A program made the translations under genes and the position numbers. DNA of 64,000 nucleotides from Tistrella mobilis KA081020-065 (GTDB lineage: Bacteria > Pseudomonadota > Alphaproteobacteria > Tistrellales > Tistrellaceae), in assembly GCF_000264455.2 (NCBI RefSeq), contig NC_017956.1:343501-407500 (forward strand). Reading direction: 5' to 3'. Of this stretch, positions 8,801 through 16,951 are shown one piece after another. The notes beneath the pieces are model-generated. The model saw only the letters and a program-made list of their open reading frames with translations. It had not been told where the DNA came from and searched no databases. Each line of letters starts with the position of its first letter. Within the stretch, counting starts at the first letter, position 1.

Positions 8801-9124
8801 TCAGCCGGGGCTGATATCTCCCAGTCCCTGCAGGCGCAAAGGCGGCTGATCGGGCAGGCGGACGGTCAGCTCCAGTTCGCCCCCGATTGCTTCGATATAG
8901 TTGCGAAGGGTCGAGAGGTACATGTCTGCCTGCCTCTCGATCCGCGAGACCGATGGCTGGCGGATGTGAAGGGCCGCCGCGACATCCGCCTGGGCTTTGC
9001 CCGCGATCTGACGGAGGGCGCGGAGGCTCTCGACCTCGCCCTTCATCTCCTGAAAACCGGCATCAACCTTTGCCTGATCCTCTGGAGGGAGTGCGGCCAT
9101 CATGTCTTCAAGGGTGCGTGCCAT
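8801..9124 (-). CDS. higA: XRE-family antitoxin (HigA-like)
   Basis: Helix-turn-helix protein of 107 residues; the DNA-binding part (KAQADVAAALHIRQPSVSRIE) is in the C-terminal half, as in antitoxins of this class. It starts four bases after the stop of the RelE/HigB-like gene, in the toxin-first order of higBA loci. It should neutralise the toxin by direct binding and repress the shared promoter. The start at 9124 fits the conserved MARTLEDMM beginning; the open frame further upstream overlaps the toxin gene. The symbol is by family and arrangement. Confidence 0.82.
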   Translation of the reverse strand: MARTLEDMMAALPPEDQAKVDAGFQEMKGEVESLRALRQIAGKAQADVAAALHIRQPSVSRIERQADMYLSTLRNYIEAIGGELELTVRLPDQPPLRLQGLGDISPG

Positions 9125-9128
9125 GGCA

Positions 9129-9488
9129 TCATTCCTGAAGTGATGTTCGTGCAAGGTGATCGGTGAAACGTGCATCGGCGATGGTGATGAGGCGGGTGTA
9201 AAAACGTTTCTGGCTCTTTCCGGCCTTGTTGCCGGCAATCAGCAAGACAGCCTGTCGTCGGGGATCGAAGGCAAAGGCGATACGCCATGCGCCATCAGTC
9301 GATCTCAGGCGTAACTCCTTCATATTGGGGAAGGCCGATCCCCGGAGCGTATCGACATAGGGGCGTCCCAGGCCCGGTCCGTATTCCGACAGCAGTCGTG
9401 CTCCCGACAGTATTGCCAGCCGCAGGTCGTGCGGCAGCATCTCGTATTCTTCCACGAAGTCGTCATCGAAGATCACCTGCCACGGCAT
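9129..9488 (-). CDS. higB: Type II toxin, RelE/HigB family (phage Gp49-like)
   Basis: Protein of 119 residues with the Gp49/HigB-like RelE fold: an N-terminal helical part with LPHDLR and LLSEYGPGLGRPYVDTL, then KELRLRSTDGAWRIAFAFDP and the AVLLIAGNKAGKSQKRFY strand-and-turn. Family members are ribosome-dependent mRNA endonucleases. It lies upstream of, and nearly touches, its XRE partner. A consensus TATAAT and a 16-bp palindrome sit directly before the start, leaving little or no leader. The small pair sits between a transport cluster and cobT, a usual site for an acquired module. Confidence 0.85.
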   Translation of the reverse strand: MPWQVIFDDDFVEEYEMLPHDLRLAILSGARLLSEYGPGLGRPYVDTLRGSAFPNMKELRLRSTDGAWRIAFAFDPRRQAVLLIAGNKAGKSQKRFYTRLITIADARFTDHLARTSLQE

Positions 9489-9491
9489 GAA

Positions 9492-9510
9492 ATTATAGCC
9501 TCCAGGCTAT
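9492..9510 (-). promoter_or_regulatory. higBA promoter -10 (TATAAT) overlapping a palindromic operator
   Basis: On the minus strand TATAAT occupies 9497-9492, three bases before the higB ATG. The palindrome ATAGCCT-CC-AGGCTAT covers 9495-9510 and overlaps it. A -35 could be TTGAAA with a 15-base spacer or TCTTGA with 17. This is the layout expected for autorepression by the antitoxin. A second inverted repeat, CATGCC-TTCC-GGCATG, lies at 9537-9552. Confidence 0.65.
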
Positions 9511-9632
9511 GTTTTCAAGATGCACAGGCTTGGCATCATGCCTTCCGGCATGTCATGCATGAAGATGCTTAAGTAGAAGCTCCGTCCGAATTTCTCTTGT
9601 GAATTGAGGGCGCTCGGACAGGTTGAAAGACA

Positions 9633-9662
9633 AAGGGCGGGCCTCCGTGGAGGCCCGCCCTT
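9633..9662 (-). terminator. Rho-independent terminator after cobT
   Basis: A perfect 14-bp GC-rich stem (AAGGGCGGGCCTCC paired with GGAGGCCCGCCCTT, two-base loop) lies 25 bases beyond the cobT stop. On the minus strand it is followed by the T-rich sequence TGTCTTTC. Confidence 0.8.
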
Positions 9663-9687
9663 CCGTCTTCGTGCCGGTGACGGCCGG

Positions 9688-11568
9688 TCAGTGTCTGAGG
9701 CGGGTGGGGCGGCCGCCGCGGCCGCCCTGGTCTTCGTCGAAGAGTTCGGCCAGCTGGTTCATCACCGTGCCGCCCAGCTGTTCGGCATCGACGATGGTGA
9801 CGGCGCGCTTGTAGTAGCGGGTGACGTCATGGCCGATACCGATCGCGACCAGATCGACCGGCGACCGGCTCTCGATCCACTCGATCACCTGGCGCAGATG
9901 GCGGTCCAGATAGTTCGAGCTGTTGACCGACAGCGTGCTGTCGTCCACCGGTGCGCCGTCGGAGATCACCATCAGGATCCGGCGGTTCTCGGGCCGCGCC
10001 AGCAGGCGGTTATGGGCCCAGAGGATCGCCTCGCCGTCGATATTCTCCTTGAGCAGGCCTTCGCGCAGCATCAGGCCCAGATTCTTCCGCGCCCGCCGCC
10101 ACGGCCAGTCGGCCGATTTGTAGACGATGTGGCGCAGATCGTTGAGCCGGCCCGGCGTCTGCGGCTTGCCGCCGTCGAGCCACTTCTTGCGCGACTGGCC
10201 GCCCTTCCAGTCCCGGGTGGTGAAGCCCAGGATTTCGACCTTCACGCCGCAGCGCTCCAGCGTGCGGGCAAGGATGTCGGCGCTCATCGCCGCCACCGAG
10301 ATCGGCCGGCCACGCATGGAGCCGGAATTGTCGATCAGCAGCGTGACCACGGTGTCGCGGAAGTCGGTGTCGCGCTCGCGCTTATAGGTCTGGCTGTAGA
10401 GCGGCTGGACCACGACGCGGGCCAGTTTGGAGCTGTCGAGCAGGCCTTCGTCGAGGTCGAACTCCCAGCCGCGCGACTGCTTGGCCAGCAGGCGGCGCTG
10501 CAGGCGGTTGGCAAGCTTGGTGATCACGCCGTGCAGATGGGTCATCTGTTGGTCGAGCAGGCCGCGCAGGCGGTTCAGCTCGTCTTCGGTCGCAAGCTCG
10601 CTTGCCTCCACCACCTCGTCGAATTCGGTGGTGTAGGGGTGGTAGACGTCGGTGGCCGGTTCGTTTTCGTTGGAGCCGGGCGGCATCCAGGGGCGGACCC
10701 GGGACGAGCTGTCCTCGCCGCCGGCGCCGCTTTCGGAATCGGGATCGCTGGCCGCCATGTCGGCATCGGCCTCGCCGTCGCCGGTCTCGGGCGCCCCTTC
10801 GCTCGACTGGCCGCTGTCGTCGCCGTCCTGCGACTGCTCGCCGCCTTCGCCGTCGGGCTGTTCCTGGGCCTCCGCCTCGGCCTGATCATCGGCTTCGTCG
10901 GGCTCGCGATCCTCGTCGAGTTCGCCTTCGGTTTCGGCCTCGATGTCGAGGTCGGACAACAGGTCGCGCACGCCTTCGGAAAAGCGCTTCTGGTCGGCCA
11001 TGATCTCGGGCAGGCGGGCGAGATCTTCGCCGGCCTTGCTCTCGATCATCGGGCGCCAGTGCTCGACCAGGTCTCGGGCGATCTCGGGCGTCGGCACACC
11101 GGTCAGGCGCTCGCGCAGCAGCAGCAAGGCCGCTTCGCAAAGCGATTCGGGGCTGCCGTCGACCGCCAGACGCTGCGGCTGCTCGCGAAGCTGGTCTTCC
11201 TGGAGCCGGGCCAGATTGCCGCGTACGCCGGTCATGTTCCGCCCGCCCAGGGCTTCGATGCGCAGCTGCTCGCAGCTCTCATAGAGCCGGCGGGACAGCT
11301 CGCCCTGGGGCTGGCGGGCCATGTGGATGCGGGCGTCATGATGGCGCACGCGCAGCGAGATCTGGTCCGCCTCGCCGCGGATGCGGGCCACCTGCTGTTC
11401 CGGCAGGTTGCGCATCGGCGCGCGCAGGTTCACCCGGTCGCCGCGCAGCCGCGGCGGTTCGAAGGTGAAAGCGACTTCGAGCTGAGGCGTGCCCGCCATC
11501 GCCTTCACGGTGCTGGTCAGGGCACGTTTGAACTGCTCGACGGATTGCGGGTCGTTGCGCTTGCGCAT
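9688..11568 (-). CDS. cobT: Cobaltochelatase subunit CobT
   Basis: Large AAA+-associated subunit of the ATP-dependent aerobic cobaltochelatase, which with CobS and CobN inserts cobalt into hydrogenobyrinate a,c-diamide during B12 synthesis. The product is 626 residues: an N-terminal conserved region, a strongly acidic linker rich in Glu, Asp, Gln and Gly around residues 210-300, and a C-terminal von Willebrand A domain with the metal-ion-dependent adhesion motif DNSGSM. The ATG at 11568 opens [17 protein letters not shown]; the longer frame overlaps cobS. It lies five bases after cobS. CobN is not in the window. Confidence 0.93.
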   Translation of the reverse strand: MRKRNDPQSVEQFKRALTSTVKAMAGTPQLEVAFTFEPPRLRGDRVNLRAPMRNLPEQQVARIRGEADQISLRVRHHDARIHMARQPQGELSRRLYESCEQLRIEALGGRNMTGVRGNLARLQEDQLREQPQRLAVDGSPESLCEAALLLLRERLTGVPTPEIARDLVEHWRPMIESKAGEDLARLPEIMADQKRFSEGVRDLLSDLDIEAETEGELDEDREPDEADDQAEAEAQEQPDGEGGEQSQDGDDSGQSSEGAPETGDGEADADMAASDPDSESGAGGEDSSSRVRPWMPPGSNENEPATDVYHPYTTEFDEVVEASELATEDELNRLRGLLDQQMTHLHGVITKLANRLQRRLLAKQSRGWEFDLDEGLLDSSKLARVVVQPLYSQTYKRERDTDFRDTVVTLLIDNSGSMRGRPISVAAMSADILARTLERCGVKVEILGFTTRDWKGGQSRKKWLDGGKPQTPGRLNDLRHIVYKSADWPWRRARKNLGLMLREGLLKENIDGEAILWAHNRLLARPENRRILMVISDGAPVDDSTLSVNSSNYLDRHLRQVIEWIESRSPVDLVAIGIGHDVTRYYKRAVTIVDAEQLGGTVMNQLAELFDEDQGGRGGRPTRLRH

Positions 11569-11573
11569 GTCCC

Positions 11574-12563
11574 TCAACCCATGTGGCGGATGCCGGGGAC
11601 GTGCAGCTCGGTGCCGAAGCAGCGCTGATAGTATTCGGCGATCAGCGGGCGCTCCACCTCGTCGCACTTGTTGAGGAAGGTGAAGCGGAAGGCGAGCTGC
11701 AGATCCTTGAAGATCCGGTAGTTCTCAGCCCAGGTCAGCACCGTGCGCGGCGACATGACGGTCGAGATGTCGCCGTTGATGAAGGCGCTGCGGGTGAGGT
11801 CGGCCAGGGCGACCATTGACCGCACGGTCTTGTGGCCGTCGGCATTGTCGAATTCCGGCAGCTTCGACAGAACGATCGCGCTCTCTTCGTCCGGCGCCAG
11901 ATAGTTCAGCGTGACCACCACGTTCCAGCGGTCCATCTGACCCTGGTTGATCTGCTGGGTGCCGTGATAGAGGCCGGTCGTGTCGCCGAGGCCCACCGTG
12001 TTGGCGGTGGCGAAGATCCGGAAATAGGGATGCGGGCGGATGACCTTGTTCTGTTCGACCAGGGTCAGCTTGCCCTCGTTCTCCAGAATGCGCTGGATCA
12101 CGAACATCACGTCGGCGCGGCCTGCATCATATTCGTCGAAGACCAGGGCGGTCGGGCGCTGCAGGCAGAAGGGCAGGATGCCTTCCTTGTATTCGGTCAC
12201 CTGCTTACCGTCGCGCAGCACGATGGCATCCTTGCCGATCAGGTCGATACGGCTGATGTGGCTGTCCAGGTTGACGCGCACGCAGGGCCAGTTCAGCCGG
12301 GCAGCCACCTGCTCGATATGGGTCGACTTGCCGGTGCCGTGATAGCCCTGGATCATCACGCGGCGGTTAAAGGCGAAACCGGCGAGAATCGCGAGGGTGA
12401 CGTCCGGCTGAAAGCGGTAGGTCTGGTCCAGATCGGGCACATGCTCGCTGCGGTCGCTGAATGCCGGCACCTCCATGTCGCTGTCGATGCCGAAGACCTG
12501 TCGCACAGACACCTTGATATCCGGCGTGTTCGGGGTCGGGGCGGCCAGGGTCTCGGAAGCCAT
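11574..12563 (-). CDS. cobS: Cobaltochelatase subunit CobS (AAA+ ATPase)
   Basis: ATPase subunit of the CobNST cobaltochelatase, 329 residues. Walker A is GYHGTGKST, Walker B is [11 protein letters not shown], and a sensor-like FRIFATANT follows. The N-terminal [20 protein letters not shown] segment is highly characteristic of CobS. The ATG at 12563 matches this family start; an in-frame GTG at 12581 would add six residues. It forms a two-gene unit with cobT, downstream of a J-domain gene, an arrangement that I recall as common in alphaproteobacteria. Confidence 0.93.
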   Translation of the reverse strand: MASETLAAPTPNTPDIKVSVRQVFGIDSDMEVPAFSDRSEHVPDLDQTYRFQPDVTLAILAGFAFNRRVMIQGYHGTGKSTHIEQVAARLNWPCVRVNLDSHISRIDLIGKDAIVLRDGKQVTEYKEGILPFCLQRPTALVFDEYDAGRADVMFVIQRILENEGKLTLVEQNKVIRPHPYFRIFATANTVGLGDTTGLYHGTQQINQGQMDRWNVVVTLNYLAPDEESAIVLSKLPEFDNADGHKTVRSMVALADLTRSAFINGDISTVMSPRTVLTWAENYRIFKDLQLAFRFTFLNKCDEVERPLIAEYYQRCFGTELHVPGIRHMG

Positions 12564-12728
12564 GATGAAGAAGATCTCCACTGGGGAAGGCGGGGACGAA
12601 ACGGATGGACATCGCGGCCGGCCCCCGCACGGGGAGGTGCGGGTGAAGGCCGCGGCCGACAGGGCCGTCGGCGGGCAACTCCTGATCTCGGCACGCGTAT
12701 CCCCATCCGGTCGGGGAACGGCACCGGT

Positions 12729-13340
12729 TCAGGTCCAGTCTGACGCGCGGTGCATCAAAAAGGAATAGGCCTGGTTCACCGATTTCATGCGTTCCTCCGA
12801 CGCGGCGTCGCCGCCGGTGACGTCGGGGTGCAGCCGTTTGGCGAGTTTCTTGTAGTGGTCCTTGATCTGCGGCAGATCGCGGGTCGGGTCGATGCCCAGG
12901 GTCTTGAAGGCCTGGCGCTCGTCGGGGGTGAAGCGGGCCTCGGCGGCGGCGCGTACCCGCTCGGCCGCGCGGCCTGCGGCGCCGAACATGCCGAAGGGGT
13001 CACTGGTCCGGCCTTCGCGGAACATCTGAGCCGCGGCACGGGCAACCTCGTCGGCCTGGTCGCGATCGGCGCTGGCGAAGGGCCAGGAGGGGCGGTGCCA
13101 GGTCATGTCGTCATGCAGGTGACGGTCGATCTCGGCCGAACTCAGCCCCTTGAAGTAGTCCCAGCCCTTGTTATAGGCGCGGACATGCTCCAGGCAGAAA
13201 AAATAGTAGTCCCGCAGACGGTCGCGCGATTTGGGCGCGCGGAACGCACCTTCCTCTCCGCAGCCCTCGCAGTCGCAGAGCCGGGTTCCGTCGGGAGCGT
13301 AGGCGGCGGTGCGCCGGATGCTGAAGAGGTCGATCGCCAT
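12729..13340 (-). CDS. J-domain (DnaJ-like) molecular chaperone
   Basis: Protein of 203 residues with a J domain at its C-terminus (roughly residues 140-200): LGIDPTRDLPQIKDHYKKLAKRLHPD contains the essential HPD that stimulates Hsp70 ATPase. The N-terminal half holds a CDCEGCGEEG cysteine cluster and aromatic-rich helices (RDYYFFCLEHVRAYNKGWDYF) and lacks the Gly/Phe and zinc regions of canonical DnaJ. It is therefore a specialised co-chaperone. It lies upstream of cobS on the same strand. The start at 13340 (MAIDLFSIRR) is the first Met with a family-like sequence. Confidence 0.85.
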   Translation of the reverse strand: MAIDLFSIRRTAAYAPDGTRLCDCEGCGEEGAFRAPKSRDRLRDYYFFCLEHVRAYNKGWDYFKGLSSAEIDRHLHDDMTWHRPSWPFASADRDQADEVARAAAQMFREGRTSDPFGMFGAAGRAAERVRAAAEARFTPDERQAFKTLGIDPTRDLPQIKDHYKKLAKRLHPDVTGGDAASEERMKSVNQAYSFLMHRASDWT

Positions 13341-13434
13341 GACGGCAAAATATGCGTCACGGGGTGCGGTGCGGCAAGTGGTCGGACCATGCCGGCCGGG
13401 TTGAAAAATACGCAAGCGGCCCTTCTTGACGCCG

Positions 13435-13476
13435 AACGCCCGCGCGACCGGCCGTTGGGGCGGTCACGCGGGCGTT
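13435..13476. repeat. Large imperfect inverted repeat between the XRE gene and the J-domain gene
   Basis: AACGCCCGCGCGACCG pairs with CGGTCACGCGGGCGTT at 15 of 16 positions around a 10-base loop. It is 49 bases beyond the stop of the XRE gene (minus strand) and upstream of the J-domain gene. No strong T tract follows on either strand, so it may be an imperfect terminator or a leader structure. Confidence 0.6.
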
Positions 13477-13524
13477 CCGGATCCGCACCGGGCGTCGTGG
13501 CGCCCGTGTCGGTCTCGGGTGGGA

Positions 13525-13893
13525 TCAGGAGGCGTCGGCCAGGCTGCGGGCAAGGGTGCTCAGCGCTTCCTGGTGCTTGCCGTTCTGGATCATCGAGAAG
13601 TTGCGGGCCAGCTCCAGGCACATGCGCTGACGCGGGGTCATCTCAACCTGACCACCCTGCTCCAGACCCTCGAAGAAGTAGGAGATGGTGACGCCCAGGG
13701 CCTGCGCGATGTCGTAGAGACGACCGGCGGCGATGCGGTTGATGCCGCGCTCGTACTTGTGGGCCTGCTGGTAGGTCACGCCGATCATGTCCGCCAGCTG
13801 CTGCTGGGTCAGGCCCAGCATGATGCGGCGCTCGCGGATCCGCGCACCGACGTAACGATCGACTTCCTGGGCCCGGCTCTTGGTGGTCTTCAT
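13525..13893 (-). CDS. XRE-family helix-turn-helix transcriptional regulator
   Basis: Small DNA-binding protein of 122 residues. The helix-turn-helix covers residues ~15-70 (RERRIMLGLTQQQLADMIGV, then YQQAHKYERGINRIAAGRL), followed by a helical tail (RQRMCLELARNFSMIQNGKHQEAL). This resembles the short SinR-like regulators common in alphaproteobacteria, whose targets are mostly unknown. The ATG at 13893 is preceded by GAGGG; the longer open frame upstream looks non-coding. A 567-base region rich in candidate sites separates it from bolA on the opposite strand. Confidence 0.87.
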   Translation of the reverse strand: MKTTKSRAQEVDRYVGARIRERRIMLGLTQQQLADMIGVTYQQAHKYERGINRIAAGRLYDIAQALGVTISYFFEGLEQGGQVEMTPRQRMCLELARNFSMIQNGKHQEALSTLARSLADAS

Positions 13894-14160
13894 GGGGAGG
13901 GATCCCTCTTTGATCAGGGTGTTGGTTAAGAGGCTGACGGGGGGAGCGTTCCGCCTCGTCCGCAGTTCGTCCGTGGTGTCGGCCTGGGTGCGGTTCCGTG
14001 TTCCCGGCTGGTCGCCCCTGCTCCGCCCGATTACAAGCAAACGGTGTGCCAAGAACCCCTGCGCAAGACCCGCTTGCGTTCCGGTGGTATGATGTGCAAC
14101 TGGAAACGCGCGTTCCGGGCCGGTTTTCCGGCGCGCGCGCCAGGATCATCAGGGATGCAG

Positions 14161-14176
14161 TTAATGTGCGCTTAAC
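14161..14176. promoter_or_regulatory. CtrA-type binding site (TTAA-N7-TTAAC)
   Basis: The sequence TTAA-TGTGCGC-TTAAC fits the consensus of the alphaproteobacterial cell-cycle/motility regulator CtrA exactly. With the preceding G it reads GTTAA-N7-TTAAC, so it is symmetric and could act toward either flanking gene. It is in the 567-base gap between the XRE gene (start 13893, minus) and bolA (start 14461, plus). I see no good -10 at the expected distance. Confidence 0.55.
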
Positions 14177-14308
14177 GTTTGCCGGTGGATCGGGTTCCCC
14201 GAGCGTCCACTCTGGGAGAAAAGGGTTTCCCATCCTATGCTTCGCCGGACCATTCGCTGTGCGGCTGTGTTCCTGTCCCTGTTTGATCGTGAAACGCTTG
14301 TGCCAAAA

Positions 14309-14421
14309 TGATACAGGTTGTCCCGGTATGATACTTATGCGTGAGGCGATGCCCCTCTGGTGCGCGCATCAGGCTTGATACCTCGACTGGACCGCGCGCG
14401 ACCATGGGAATTGCGGTATCA
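14309..14421. repeat. Cluster of four TGATAC motifs upstream of bolA
   Basis: TGATAC occurs at 14309-14314, 14329-14334 (inside GGTATGATAC) and 14376-14382 (TGATACC), and in inverted form as GGTATCA at 14415-14421. Four copies of an AT-containing hexamer within 113 bases of GC-rich DNA look like a binding-site array. The rest of the 13894-14460 gap shows no gene I can support. Confidence 0.45.
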
Positions 14422-14460
14422 TTGGGATATGACCTTGAGAATGCGGAGGCCTGTGCCGAC

Positions 14461-14739
14461 ATGACCATCAGGGATCGGATCGAGACCAAGCTGACGGCGG
14501 CCTTTGCGCCCGAACGGCTGGTGATCACCGACGAAAGCGACCGGCATGCCGGCCATGCGGGCCATCAGCCCGGCGGTGAAACCCATTTCCGCGTCGAGAT
14601 CGTGGCGGCCACCTTTGATGGTCTGACCCGCGTGATGCGTCAGCGCCGGGTTTATGACGTTCTCTCCGAGGAACTGGCGGAGCGGGTTCACGCCCTGGCG
14701 CTCAGCACCCGCACGCCGGCTGAGGTGGAACAGAACTGA
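14461..14739 (+). CDS. bolA: BolA family protein
   Basis: BolA-like protein of 92 residues. These cytoplasmic proteins partner with monothiol glutaredoxins in iron-sulfur trafficking and some act as stress regulators. The fold is seen in RDRIETKLTAAFAPERLVITDES, the HxGH-like HAGHQPGGETHF segment and FRVEIVAATFDGLTRVMRQRRVYDVLSEEL. The ATG at 14461 is where the family begins; an in-frame start at 14404 would add 19 unrelated residues. A GGAGG lies 11 bases upstream. The neighbourhood with the J-domain and cobS/cobT genes is shared, as far as I recall, with other Rhodospirillales. Confidence 0.92.
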   Translation: MTIRDRIETKLTAAFAPERLVITDESDRHAGHAGHQPGGETHFRVEIVAATFDGLTRVMRQRRVYDVLSEELAERVHALALSTRTPAEVEQN

Positions 14740-14801
14740 CGGGCAGCCGCTGCCGGATGCAACCGGCATGCGATTGCCCTTTGAAACGCGCCGCGGTTGT
14801 G

Positions 14802-14816
14802 TTAATACAACCTTAA
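14802..14816 (+). promoter_or_regulatory. CtrA-type binding site (TTAA-N7-TTAA) upstream of the RHH gene
   Basis: TTAA-TACAACC-TTAA, followed by A rather than the consensus C, lies 90 bases before the ribbon-helix-helix gene and 62 bases after the bolA stop. It is the second such site within 660 bases, in a window where TTAA is otherwise rare outside coding sequence. Confidence 0.5.
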
Positions 14817-14906
14817 ATAAAAAGATCGACCAATTTTCGCGTAAAGGTGTCGTCGGGGAGATATCCGGCCGGAGGGGCCGGAGACCTAAGGGGGGCGATA
14901 GGCACG

Positions 14907-15293
14907 ATGTCCAGTTCACTTATCAACCGCAACGTCGTCGTCGAGGGGCGCCGTACCAGCATCCGTCTTGAAGCGGATATGTGGGATGCGCTGACCGAGA
15001 TCTGCCAGCGTGAGGGCTGTCGGATCCACGAGCTGGCCACCATGGTCAACTCGACCCGGCGCGAGTCGACGCTGACCGCCGCGATCCGGGTGTTCATCAT
15101 GAACTACTACCGGGCGGCGTCGACCGAACAGGGGCATGCCCGAGCCGGTCACGGCAAGGCGATGCGGCCGGGTCGGGCGGATCGGACGGCGGTGCAGCGG
15201 CGTCTGGAGCGTCTCGCGGCTGCGCGTGGCGGGGAGGGGCGGCCGATGGCGACGCTCAGCCGCCCGTATACCACTCAGGATAATGCTGCCTGA
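14907..15293 (+). CDS. Ribbon-helix-helix domain protein (PF13467-like)
   Basis: Protein of 128 residues. Residues ~1-70 form an alphaproteobacterial ribbon-helix-helix domain: LINRNVVVEGRRTSIRLEAD, MWDALTEICQREGC, then a helix and AAIRVFIMNYYRAA. The C-terminal part is basic, Arg/Ala-rich and probably disordered. Such proteins are usually small DNA-binding regulators. The ATG at 14907 follows AAGGGGGGCG. A CtrA-like site lies upstream. The last 38 bases of the gene overlap the 3' end of the convergent DUF2889 gene. Confidence 0.85.
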   Translation: MSSSLINRNVVVEGRRTSIRLEADMWDALTEICQREGCRIHELATMVNSTRRESTLTAAIRVFIMNYYRAASTEQGHARAGHGKAMRPGRADRTAVQRRLERLAAARGGEGRPMATLSRPYTTQDNAA

Positions 15294-15891
15294 CGACCTC
15301 TCCGTCCGCTGCCAGGGCGTGACAGGTATTCAGGTGCGCAGGCGGTTTCGGCGCCGGTCGCGGCGGCAGAGCGACCGGCGCCGTATCGTTTGTTCCGGTG
15401 CGGGCCATGGCTTCGGTCCCGGTCATCGCGGCGACGCGATCATTGGCCTCACGCCGTCGGCGTTCCAGCGCCGGATAGAGCGTCTGGAAGGCAACGGTTC
15501 CCAGCGGGCGCATCATCTCGACCAGATGCGTGCAGCCATGCACGCCGCCGACCCGCTGGCGGATGGCCTTGGTCCAGCCCGGGGCAATCTTCAGCCCGAC
15601 CAGGCGCTGGAAATTGATGGCGACGTCGCCGCAGATCGAATAGGGCGTGTGGTCCATCACCGCCTCGATCGCCTTGATCTCGAAGCCGATATCGATGGTC
15701 AGCCGGATCCACATGTCGTGGATCGGCGTGCCGGGGTCGATCTGGCCGCGCCACTGGTTTTCGATCGGGTAGGTCTTCACGTCGGTCAGATGTGCCTCGA
15801 TGTCCCATAGCCCGTCTTCGCGCTCATAGCCGCGGAGGTCGATCTGGCGGGTGTGGATGTGGCGGCGGTTCACCGGCTGGGACAGGGGCAT
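15256..15891 (-). CDS. DUF2889 domain-containing protein
   Basis: Protein of 211 residues matching DUF2889: HTRQIDLRGYEREDGLWDIEAHLTD, then WIRLTIDIGFEIKAIEAVMDHTPYSICGD and GCTHLVEMMRPLGT, with conserved His, Cys and Asp that look like a metal or cofactor site. The biochemical function of the family is not known to me. The ATG at 15891 (MPLSQPVNRRHIH) is preferred; the longer frame lacks family features. The C-terminal tail is Pro/Ala-rich, and its end overlaps the convergent RHH gene. Confidence 0.83.
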   Translation of the reverse strand: MPLSQPVNRRHIHTRQIDLRGYEREDGLWDIEAHLTDVKTYPIENQWRGQIDPGTPIHDMWIRLTIDIGFEIKAIEAVMDHTPYSICGDVAINFQRLVGLKIAPGWTKAIRQRVGGVHGCTHLVEMMRPLGTVAFQTLYPALERRRREANDRVAAMTGTEAMARTGTNDTAPVALPPRPAPKPPAHLNTCHALAADGEVVRQHYPEWYTGG

Positions 15892-16051
15892 GGGGCGGGC
15901 TTCTCCTCGGTACGGCCGCGGCGCAGGGTCGGGGCCGTGCCTCGCATCTGAGACGAACGTTCGATCCAATTTCGATGAGGGTACTATACGCGGCGAGCGC
16001 GCGGTCGTCATCTGCGGTGCAGCATGGACGATCAGGCCCGGCCGTCAGCCG

Positions 16052-16951
16052 TCAATTCATGCCGGCCAGATGCAGCGCCACCCACAGCAGCCCGGGCAGC
16101 AGCAGGAAGATCAGCAGGGTGGACGTCACCACCAGCGAGGCCACCTCGGCCGGAGAGCGGTCGTAGCGCTGGGCGAAGAGATAGTTGAACACGGCCACCG
16201 GCATCGAGGCTTCGACCAGCAGGACGCCCAGCTCCACGCCCTCGAAGCGGAAGACCACCAGGCCGAGGAAGAGCGCCACCACGAAGCCGCCCAGGCTGCG
16301 CAGCAGGGCCAGCCCCAGCGTGCCCAGCGGCCGCACCGCCTTCATCCGGGCCAGGCTGACGCCCAGCGTGATCAGCATCAGCGGAATGGTGAAGCCGCCG
16401 ATGAGATGGGTGGTGTTGCTCAGGAATTTCGGAACCGGGATCCCGCCAAGCACGAAGATCAGCGCCGCGACCACCGACCAGGGGGCGGGCTGGCGCAGGA
16501 TGAAGCGCCCGGCCGGCTCGCCCGACAGCACCCAGGCGCCGATCGTGAACTGGCTGACGGCCGAGACCGCGAAATAGCCGATGGCATAACCCAGCCCCTC
16601 GGGCCCGAAGGCGAAGAGGCAGAGCGGCAGGCCCATATTGCCGGCATTGCCATAGATGATCGGCGTCAGCCAGGTCCGCCAGGGCAGGCCGGCCGCCCGC
16701 AGGATCGGCCAGGCGATGAACCCCATCATGACCATGGTCGAGGCGGCGGCGAGCGCGAATTCGCCGAAGGCACCGGGTGCGACCTGGCCGTTGGTCAGGT
16801 TGGAGAAGATCAGGCAGGGGACACCGATATTGGTCACCAGATTGGTGATCATGCCGGTGTCATAGGGCTGCCGGAACACCCGGATCCAGGAAAAGCCGAT
16901 GGCGGCGCAAACCAGGATCGGGGCGATGATGGTGATCAGTTCGCCGATCAT
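16052..16951 (-). CDS. AEC family transporter (auxin efflux carrier-like permease)
   Basis: Integral membrane protein of 299 residues with about ten hydrophobic helices in the inverted-repeat pattern of the AEC family. The segment IIYGNAGNMGLPLCLFAFG is the characteristic core motif. Bacterial members move small organic acids such as malate or malonate; the substrate here is unknown. Its start overlaps the stop of the CorC/HlyC-type gene by four bases, making it the last gene of the aroK-aroB-corC-like series. Confidence 0.88.
   Translation of the reverse strand: MIGELITIIAPILVCAAIGFSWIRVFRQPYDTGMITNLVTNIGVPCLIFSNLTNGQVAPGAFGEFALAAASTMVMMGFIAWPILRAAGLPWRTWLTPIIYGNAGNMGLPLCLFAFGPEGLGYAIGYFAVSAVSQFTIGAWVLSGEPAGRFILRQPAPWSVVAALIFVLGGIPVPKFLSNTTHLIGGFTIPLMLITLGVSLARMKAVRPLGTLGLALLRSLGGFVVALFLGLVVFRFEGVELGVLLVEASMPVAVFNYLFAQRYDRSPAEVASLVVTSTLLIFLLLPGLLWVALHLAGMN

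Noticed and set aside
9604..11628. 674-codon plus-strand frame opposite cobT
   Set aside because: It begins in the cobT terminator and reads the cobT acidic linker in antisense as hydrophobic residues, which gives false membrane-like segments.
13894..14460. Possible small gene in the 567-base gap before bolA
   Set aside because: Frames such as 13998-14378 have no ribosome binding site, no family-like sequence and unusual amino acid composition; the gap looks regulatory.
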